A stretch of DNA of 7,517 nucleotides from CAYLQD01 sp043819695 (GTDB lineage Bacteria; Planctomycetota; PUPC01), in contig JBDREM010000118.1 of NCBI GenBank assembly GCA_043819695.1, positions 1 through 7,517 of the forward strand, read 5' to 3'. This document shows positions 1 through 4,848 of the stretch, in pieces. The position numbers were made by a program, and so were the translations under genes. Within the stretch, counting starts at the first letter, position 1; each line of letters begins with the position of its first letter. The notes beneath the pieces were generated by a model, which saw only the letters and a program-made list of their open reading frames with translations, was not told where the DNA came from and did no database searches.

Positions 1-396
1 GGCGAGGATGAGGATGCGAAGCGGCTCGCGGCGCTCCAGCCGTATTGGCTCGAGGCCGACTCGGTCCCGCCGTACGTGACGGTGACGGTGTCGACGGTCC
101 CGCTGTCGGGCCCGAAGCAGCTCGCGCGCCTCGCGGCCGGGATTTCGGCGGGCGACGAGACGATCCGGGTCGCGAGCACGCGCCCGTTCGTGCTGGGGAA
201 CCCGAGGCGCCAGTTCATCAAGATCGGCAAGGAGTGGATCAGCTACGCGGGGCTGGAGAGCGACCGGTTCACGGGGTGCGTTCGGGGCGGGCGCGGCACG
301 ACGCCGTCGGCGCACGAGAAGGGCGCGGACGTGATCGGCGCGGAGACGTTCTGGGTCAACATCCCGATTCCCGCGTGGGGGTACAGGAACAGGTGA
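1..396 (+). CDS. C-terminal end of an unrecognised protein, probably in a pilin/appendage operon (5' partial)
   Basis: The frame is open from the first base to the TGA at 394-396, so 131 residues of a longer protein are visible. No family is recognised with certainty. Residues 51-112 have the pattern 'GDETIRV ... FIKIGKEWISYAG ... FTGCVRGGRGT ... AHEKGADV'. From memory, this resembles a short beta-rich module (I-K-I-x-x-E-x-I-x-Y-x-G, then T-G-C-x-R-G-x-x-G-T, then A-H-x-x-G-x-x-V) that recurs in phage tail and cell-surface appendage proteins. There is one cysteine (C93) and no membrane segment in the visible part. The stop overlaps the GTG start of the downstream prepilin (GTGA), which suggests translational coupling and a shared job in a type IV pilus or type II secretion apparatus. 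An upstream prepilin-like start would fit, but it lies outside the window. That the frame is coding is fairly secure; the function is inferred from the neighbour only. Confidence 0.7.
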   Translation, partial: GEDEDAKRLAALQPYWLEADSVPPYVTVTVSTVPLSGPKQLARLAAGISAGDETIRVASTRPFVLGNPRRQFIKIGKEWISYAGLESDRFTGCVRGGRGTTPSAHEKGADVIGAETFWVNIPIPAWGYRNR

Positions 397-857
397 CGAG
401 GACACGGCGGAGATCGCTCGGCAAGCGCGGCGCTCGGGCGCCGGCGCGCGGGTTCAGCCTGACCGAGATCCTGATCGCGATGGCCATCCTCGCCATCGGG
501 ATGGTGGGCGTGATCGCGTGTTTCTCGTCGGCCATCGAGTTGCACAGGCGCGGCATCGATCAGACCTCGGCCGCTTTGCTGGCCGAGACGATTCTCGAGA
601 TCAAGCAGGCCGAGGCGCTCGCCGGGTTCACGGCCGACGAGATCAGCACGCGCGAGGGGGGCTCGTATGTTTTCAAGCGGTCGGATAACTACACCGCATA
701 CGAATGCAAGATCATCTGCACCGAGTTGAACGAGCGGGAGTACAAGATGATCGTCGAGGTGCGGCTGCATCCGCAGGCGGCGCGGCGCGGCACGTCGAGC
801 GACACCGAGGAGGAGAGCGAGAACGTGCGGTTCGAGACCATCCTGCTGCGTCCGTAG
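393..857 (+). CDS. PilV/GspI-like type IV prepilin or pseudopilin
   Basis: This 154-residue protein has a class III prepilin signal. A basic leader (8 Arg/Lys in 20 residues) ends in Gly20, followed by Phe21-Ser-Leu-Thr-Glu25, so Glu is at mature position +5 as prepilin peptidase PilD and pilin assembly require. A hydrophobic helix follows (about residues 21-47, 'LIAMAILAIGMVGVIACF'). The 'GMVGV' pattern and the short 134-residue mature form are typical of minor pilins of the PilV/GspI type. The globular part has a C-x3-C pair (C105, C109) and a charged, Glu/Ser-rich stretch near 134-144. The GTG start at 393 was chosen because it overlaps the upstream TGA and gives a normal 20-residue leader; an in-frame GTG at 375 is possible. 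A weak AGGA lies 4 nt upstream. The protein should sit in the inner membrane before assembly into a pilus or pseudopilus tip. Pilus and type II secretion systems cannot be told apart here. Confidence 0.85.
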   Translation: MTRTRRRSLGKRGARAPARGFSLTEILIAMAILAIGMVGVIACFSSAIELHRRGIDQTSAALLAETILEIKQAEALAGFTADEISTREGGSYVFKRSDNYTAYECKIICTELNEREYKMIVEVRLHPQAARRGTSSDTEEESENVRFETILLRP

Positions 858-873
858 CCCGGCGGAGATGCGC

Positions 874-897
874 CGCGGGCGTTTTTCGCGGCCCGCG
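874..897 (+). terminator. GC-rich hairpin after the prepilin gene (weak terminator candidate)
   Basis: A perfect 7-bp inverted repeat, CGCGGGC (874-880) and GCCCGCG (891-897), encloses a 10-nt loop. It starts 16 nt after the prepilin stop. The run of five T is inside the loop (882-886) and not after the stem, so this is not a canonical intrinsic terminator. It directly precedes the -35 box of the next gene and could separate the two transcription units or act as a regulatory hairpin. Confidence 0.25.
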
Positions 898-900
898 CAC

Positions 901-928
901 TTGACTGGCCCCTACATTTCGGTATGAT
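901..928 (+). promoter_or_regulatory. Sigma-70-type promoter of the sigma-54 activator gene, leaderless geometry
   Basis: TTGACT (901-906) is one mismatch from the -35 consensus and TATGAT (923-928) is one mismatch from the -10 consensus; the spacer is 16 nt. The predicted first transcribed base falls at about 935-936, which is the A of the ATG at 936. No Shine-Dalgarno sequence precedes that ATG. The position, in the only noncoding gap before the regulator, supports a real promoter in this GC-rich DNA. The prediction is by eye only. Confidence 0.55.
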
Positions 929-935
929 TCGCGGC

Positions 936-2525
936 ATGGCACGGGACGCCGACAACTCGACGGCGGCGGTCCGCCGCGACGGGCCGAAGGTCCGGCGGGA
1001 GGTGAAGGAGCTCTCGCTCCTCTTCGAGATCAGCCGGACGCTCGACGAGAGCATGGACCTCCGCGCGGTCTTCGGGCCGGTGCTCAAGGCGCTCGCCAGG
1101 CACATCGGGATGGTCCGCGGCACGCTGACGCTCCTGAACCGGAAGACGGGCGAGATTTCGATCGAGGCTGCGTACGGCCTTTCGGCCAGCCAGCGCGAGC
1201 GGGGCCGCTACAGGCTCGGCGAGGGCGTGACGGGAAAGGTGCTTCAGTCCGGCCAGCCGGCGGTCGTGCCCCGCATCTCGGAGGAGCCGGAGTTCCTCAA
1301 CCGCACGGGCGCTCGCAAGAAGCTTCGCAAGAAGGACATCTCGTTCATTTGCGTGCCGATCATGCTGGGCAAGGAGGTGATCGGCGGGCTGAGTTGCGAC
1401 CGGCCGTATGCGAAGGCCTTGTCGCTCGAGGAGGACGTCCGGCTGTTGAGCATCATCGCGTCGATGGTCGCGCAGGCCGTTCGGCTGCGTCAGTCGGCCG
1501 AGGAGGAGCGCCGGCGGCTGCTCGATGAGAACGTCCGGCTTCAGGAGAAGTTGAAGGACCGTTTCCGGCCGTCGAACATCATCGGCAATTCGGCCGAGAT
1601 GCAGGCTGTGTATGACCTGATCGCGCGGGCGACCAGGAGCGACGCGACGGTGCTCATTCGCGGCGAGAGCGGGGTGGGCAAGGAGCTCGTCGCCCACGCC
1701 GTCCACTACAACAGCCCGCGCGCGAACAAGCCGTTCATCAAGGTGAGCTGCGCCGCGCTGCCCGAGACGATCCTCGAGAGCGAGCTTTTCGGCCACGAGA
1801 AGGGAGCGTTCACGGGCGCCGTCCAGCAGCGCCGGGGGCGGTTCGAGCTCGCACACGGCGGGACGATCTTCCTCGACGAGATCGGCGACCTCTCGGCAAC
1901 TACGCAGGTCAAGCTGCTCCGCGTGCTCCAGGAACGCGAGTTCGAGCGCGTCGGAGGCATGACGTCAATCAAGACGGACGTCCGCATCATCGCCGCGACC
2001 AACCACGACCTGGAGAAACTCATCGAGAAGGAGATTTTCCGGCGCGACCTGTACTACCGCCTGAACGTGTTCCCGATTCACATTCCCGCGCTGCGGGAGC
2101 GGCGAACCGACATCCTCCTCCTCGCCGACCACTTCGTCGAGAAGTACAGCAAGGCGAACGGCAAGAACATCCGGCGGATATCCACGCCCGCCATCGATAT
2201 GATGATGCGATACCACTGGCCGGGGAACGTCCGGGAGCTGGAGAACTGCATCGAGCGGGCGGTGCTGCTGAGCGACGACGACGTTATCCACGGGCACCAC
2301 ATGCCGCCGACGCTCCAGACCGCGGAGGCGAGCGGGACCGCCCACGACGGCACGCTCGAGGAATCGCTCGACAACCTCGAGCGCGAGCTCATAATGGACG
2401 CGCTGAAATCGTCGCGCGGGAACTGTGCCAAGGCCGCGCGGGCGCTCGGCATCACCGAGCGGCTGATGGGGCTGCGCATCAGGAAGCACGGAATCCAACC
2501 CGGCCGGTTCCGCGCGACACGGTAG
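936..2525 (+). CDS. GAF-domain sigma-54-dependent transcriptional activator (NifA-like)
   Basis: This 529-residue enhancer-binding protein is predicted to bind upstream DNA and use ATP hydrolysis to open sigma-54 RNA polymerase promoters. Domains in order are an N-terminal GAF sensor (about 40-185), a charged coiled-coil linker (about 183-209), an AAA+ domain (about 213-445) and a Fis-type helix-turn-helix (about 485-520). Visible motifs are Walker A GESGVGKE (243-250), the sigma-54 contact loop GAFTGA (290-295), Walker B GTIFLDEI (309-316), the arginine-finger region RRDLYYRLNVFPI (369-381) and sensor II GNVRELEN (430-437). There is no receiver domain, so it is NifA/FhlA-like and not an NtrC-type response regulator. 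The GAF ligand is unknown, and the cysteine pair of oxygen-sensitive rhizobial NifA is not seen. An alternative ATG at 924 (533 residues) lies inside the proposed -10 box; 936 is preferred because it sits 7 nt after that box, although neither start has a clear ribosome binding site. Its targets may include the neighbouring GltB-like operon or pilus genes, but this is inference. Confidence 0.93.
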   Translation: MARDADNSTAAVRRDGPKVRREVKELSLLFEISRTLDESMDLRAVFGPVLKALARHIGMVRGTLTLLNRKTGEISIEAAYGLSASQRERGRYRLGEGVTGKVLQSGQPAVVPRISEEPEFLNRTGARKKLRKKDISFICVPIMLGKEVIGGLSCDRPYAKALSLEEDVRLLSIIASMVAQAVRLRQSAEEERRRLLDENVRLQEKLKDRFRPSNIIGNSAEMQAVYDLIARATRSDATVLIRGESGVGKELVAHAVHYNSPRANKPFIKVSCAALPETILESELFGHEKGAFTGAVQQRRGRFELAHGGTIFLDEIGDLSATTQVKLLRVLQEREFERVGGMTSIKTDVRIIAATNHDLEKLIEKEIFRRDLYYRLNVFPIHIPALRERRTDILLLADHFVEKYSKANGKNIRRISTPAIDMMMRYHWPGNVRELENCIERAVLLSDDDVIHGHHMPPTLQTAEASGTAHDGTLEESLDNLERELIMDALKSSRGNCAKAARALGITERLMGLRIRKHGIQPGRFRATR

Positions 2526-2537
2526 CTCTGCGGCCGG

Positions 2538-2552
2538 GGAAGCCCGGCTTCC
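2538..2552. terminator. Inverted repeat in the convergent gap (possible bidirectional terminator)
   Basis: GGAAGC (2538-2543) and GCTTCC (2547-2552) form a 6-bp stem with a CCG loop, extendable by a G-U pair. It lies centrally in the 33-base gap between the ends of two convergent genes, where a terminator is expected. No T-run follows immediately on either strand; the nearest on the plus strand is T6 at 2573-2578, about 20 nt away and inside the end of the GltB-like gene. Intrinsic termination is therefore uncertain. Confidence 0.3.
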
Positions 2553-2558
2553 TGCACC

Positions 2559-4148
2559 TCAACCGTCGAGAATTTTTTCCGCCTCGGCACGATCTACGTC
2601 CATGATATGCCGGATGCCGCTGATCTCCGCTGCTTCGCGCGTAAGCGCCGCGATGTCGTCGCGAGAGATGTATTGCGTTCCGAACTTGCGGTTGCCGGCC
2701 ATCAGTTGGCGCAGCCCCTGGGCGAGGCGCTTGTAATAGGTGTAGAGCCCCAGGGCGCCGGCCGGCAGGCTTTCGAACTCGTCGTTGCCCAACTCCTGCC
2801 GGAGTTCCCTGGCGGTGACGAAAATCTCGTCCTTTGTGCGGCCGAAGCGCTCGACGTAGACGGGAAGCCGGCCGCCGTCGATCGCGCGGCCGATCGTCTT
2901 GCCGACCATCGCGGCCGCGATCGGGGCTCGCGCCATGCCGACGAGCTTGACGAAGGGTGCGCCGAGCGCGAGCCCCTTGAAGATTTGGTCCTCGAACGCG
3001 AACCCGCCGGCCACGGCGAGAGCGGGCAGGCGCTCGCCCTTGCCGGCAAGGTGCGCGGCATACCGGGCAAGAAGCGAATGCAGATGTACCGGCGGGACGC
3101 CCCACTCGTTCATCATGCGCCACGGGCTCATGCCGGTGCCGCCGCCGGCGCCGTCCACGGTCAGCAGGTCGATCTTGTATCGGGAAGAGAACTTGATCGC
3201 TCGTGCCAGGTCCGCCGGGCGATACGCGCCGGTCTTGAGGAAGATGTATTTGGCGCCGGCCTTGCGGAGTTCGTCGACCCGTTCGGCAAAGGATTGCTCG
3301 GTCACCATTCCAACCCGCGAATGGCGCTCGAACTCCTTGAAGGCGCCGTGCTCGAACGCTGCGATGACGGCCGGGTCGGCCGGGTTCGGAAACACCATGT
3401 AGCCGCGTTCGTAGAGCAGTTGGGCTTCCTGGAGGTCTTTGATCTTGACCTCTCCGCCGATGTCCTTCGCGCCCTGGCCCCACTTGAGTTCGACGCACTC
3501 GACGCCGAGCTTCTCGACGGCATATTCCTGGACGCCGAACATGGTGTCCTCGATGTTGGCCTGGACGGTGATGGCGCCGTAGCCGTCGCGCTGGTGGTCT
3601 TTGTAGAGCTTCACGCGGCGCTTCAGGTCGGCCGTATCGACGACGCGGCCGCCCCTGAGAACCGTCTCGGGGTCCATGCCGCAGACGTTTTCGCCGATAG
3701 TGAGGCCGGTTCCGGCGAGAGCCGAGCCGATCGCGAGGCCTTCCCAGTTGTTCTTGGCAACGTCCGTCGAGCCGATTCCGGGGATCATCCACGGGCAGCG
3801 GAACTTGATCCCCTTGTCGTGCCCGAGCACGACTTCCAGGTTCACGGCTGGGAAGATGGCTTTGTCGCTGTCGGCCTCGATGCCGTGCGCGCCGACTGCG
3901 GTTCCCATGATGTTGAAGTGCGAATAATCGACGGGATAGGTCTTCTCGCCCGCGGTCGTCATGACGCCGAACGGCTGCGGATACAGGACCTCGTGCCCGC
4001 GGTAAGCGGACTTGCCGATCTCGCACATGCCGATGCAGCCGTCGACGCAGGTGACGCACATGCCCGAGGAGGACACGACCGAACCGACCGTCCGGTTCTT
4101 CGTGAGGGTTGCGGCCGACGCGTTGATCTTCGAGAGTGTTGTGGGCAT
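2559..4148 (-). CDS. Stand-alone FMN-binding glutamate synthase large-subunit-like protein (GltB family, FMN domain only)
   Basis: This 529-residue protein matches the central FMN (TIM-barrel) domain of glutamate synthase large subunits. Visible hallmarks are ELKWGQGAKDIGG (220-232), DGAGGGTGMSP (332-342) and the phosphate-binding AGGF...KGLALGAPFVKLV (380-403). Known enzymes of this type use FMN to reduce 2-iminoglutarate to glutamate. There is no N-terminal glutaminase domain and no C-terminal GXGXG helix domain; these would have to be separate proteins, as in archaeal-type split enzymes, or be absent. The N-terminus has a cysteine motif C31-x2-C34-x3-C38-x3-C42, probably an iron-sulfur site. 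The usual C-x5-C-x4-C [3Fe-4S] ligands after the phosphate site are not present; that stretch reads GMARAPIAAAMVG. An AAGGAG sequence 8 nt upstream supports the ATG at 4148. The gene follows the NuoG-like gene by 19 nt, so its electrons probably come from the two upstream products. The family call is firm; the reaction is uncertain. Confidence 0.9.
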   Translation of the reverse strand: MPTTLSKINASAATLTKNRTVGSVVSSSGMCVTCVDGCIGMCEIGKSAYRGHEVLYPQPFGVMTTAGEKTYPVDYSHFNIMGTAVGAHGIEADSDKAIFPAVNLEVVLGHDKGIKFRCPWMIPGIGSTDVAKNNWEGLAIGSALAGTGLTIGENVCGMDPETVLRGGRVVDTADLKRRVKLYKDHQRDGYGAITVQANIEDTMFGVQEYAVEKLGVECVELKWGQGAKDIGGEVKIKDLQEAQLLYERGYMVFPNPADPAVIAAFEHGAFKEFERHSRVGMVTEQSFAERVDELRKAGAKYIFLKTGAYRPADLARAIKFSSRYKIDLLTVDGAGGGTGMSPWRMMNEWGVPPVHLHSLLARYAAHLAGKGERLPALAVAGGFAFEDQIFKGLALGAPFVKLVGMARAPIAAAMVGKTIGRAIDGGRLPVYVERFGRTKDEIFVTARELRQELGNDEFESLPAGALGLYTYYKRLAQGLRQLMAGNRKFGTQYISRDDIAALTREAAEISGIRHIMDVDRAEAEKILDG

Positions 4149-4156
4149 GGTTCGGG

Positions 4157-4162
4157 CTCCTT
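4157..4162 (-). promoter_or_regulatory. Ribosome binding site of the GltB-like gene
   Basis: The minus strand reads AAGGAG here, 8 nt before the ATG at 4148-4146. It is the clearest Shine-Dalgarno sequence in the window and fixes the start of the GltB-like gene. Confidence 0.75.
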
Positions 4163-4167
4163 CCCCG

Positions 4168-4848
4168 TTATTCGTCCTTTATTATTTCGCAAGCGACGCA
4201 TGGTTCCATGTAGCACATCATATCGTCGAACCCCTCCTTCTCGACGCAGGGCGGGGTGAGGTTCTCGCAGCCGCCGCAGATGGCCTTCTCCGGCTCGGCG
4301 TATGTGCAGCGAAGCTCGCAGGCGGGGCAGATGTACATGCAGCCGCCACATGTGCGGCAGGCGTCGGACTTGGCGTCGAACGGCGTGCCGACCCGCCGGT
4401 TCTCGCCGCGGCCCTGGAACCCGATGGCCTTTGCCATCATCTGCTCCTCGCACATGCGGACGCAGAGGCCGCAGAGGATGCAATCCTCGTATTCCTGCTT
4501 GAAGCGCTGCCGGCGAATCCCATGGGCCGCGGCGAGGCATTGAATCGTCTTCGATTGCGGACAGGAGGCAAGCAGGAGTTCGAGGATCATCCGGCGCGCG
4601 CGGAGCACGCGCTTGGATGCGGTCCGGACCTGCAGCCCTTCTTCCGCCGGATAGGTGCAGGACGAGACGAGCCTGGCCTTCGGCCCCGCGCCGATCTCGA
4701 CCACGCAGAGCCGGCAGGCGCCATACGGCGAGAGCCCGTCGTCGTGGCACAGGGTCGGGATGGGAAAGCCGAGGAACTGCGCGGCCTCGAGGAGGGTGGT
4801 CCCGTCTTCGACCGAGACGGGCAGGCCGTTCATTGTCAGGGCGATCAT
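4168..4848 (-). CDS. NuoG/HydA-N-terminal-like 2Fe-2S and 4Fe-4S electron-transfer protein
   Basis: This 226-residue cysteine-rich soluble protein resembles the N-terminal iron-sulfur part of NuoG, HoxU and [FeFe]-hydrogenase subunits, without a catalytic domain. Residues 1-75 form a plant-type ferredoxin domain with [2Fe-2S] ligands C34-x10-C45-x2-C48-x15-C64. Two CX2CX2CX3C [4Fe-4S] motifs follow at C123/126/129/133 and C164/167/170/174, joined by the family-typical AIGFQGRG segment. The His-Cys cluster motif (H-x3-C-x2-C-x5-C) that NuoG has between these domains is not intact; only C96 and C104 are seen there. Beyond the second cluster are eight more cysteines (C177, C181, C191, C194, C201, C212, C217, C220), an unusual tail that may bind another cluster or a metal. 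The ATG at 4848 overlaps the upstream TGA (ATGA), indicating translational coupling. It probably relays electrons between the NuoF-GltD fusion and the GltB-like FMN protein. A longer reading of this frame (to 6252) only runs antisense-phase through the upstream gene. Confidence 0.88.
   Translation of the reverse strand: MIALTMNGLPVSVEDGTTLLEAAQFLGFPIPTLCHDDGLSPYGACRLCVVEIGAGPKARLVSSCTYPAEEGLQVRTASKRVLRARRMILELLLASCPQSKTIQCLAAAHGIRRQRFKQEYEDCILCGLCVRMCEEQMMAKAIGFQGRGENRRVGTPFDAKSDACRTCGGCMYICPACELRCTYAEPEKAICGGCENLTPPCVEKEGFDDMMCYMEPCVACEIIKDE

Noticed and set aside
45..392. Upstream extension of the prepilin frame
   Set aside because: The Arg/Gly/Asp-rich translation overlaps the better upstream coding frame and would bury the prepilin leader about 135 residues inside the protein.
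937..955. TGGCAC resembling a sigma-54 -24 element (also at 6388-6393)
   Set aside because: Neither copy has the required TTGC-type -12 element after 5 nt, and both lie in coding sequence.
912..1856. 314-codon minus-strand frame opposite the sigma-54 activator
   Set aside because: It is antisense to unmistakable GAF and AAA+ sequence and is a GC-driven shadow.
2479..4059. 526-codon minus-strand frame overlapping the GltB-like gene
   Set aside because: It is the Arg-rich alternate frame of the same strand with no domain; the other frame holds all conserved motifs.
2607..4259. 550-codon open frame on the plus strand opposite the GltB-like gene
   Set aside because: It is antisense to a clear FMN-domain gene, its translation has no recognisable motif, and long antisense frames are expected in GC-rich coding DNA.
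4168..4848. Possible [FeFe]-hydrogenase or full NuoG subunit
   Set aside because: The protein ends at 226 residues with no H-cluster motif and no molybdopterin-type domain; only the electron-transfer part is present.
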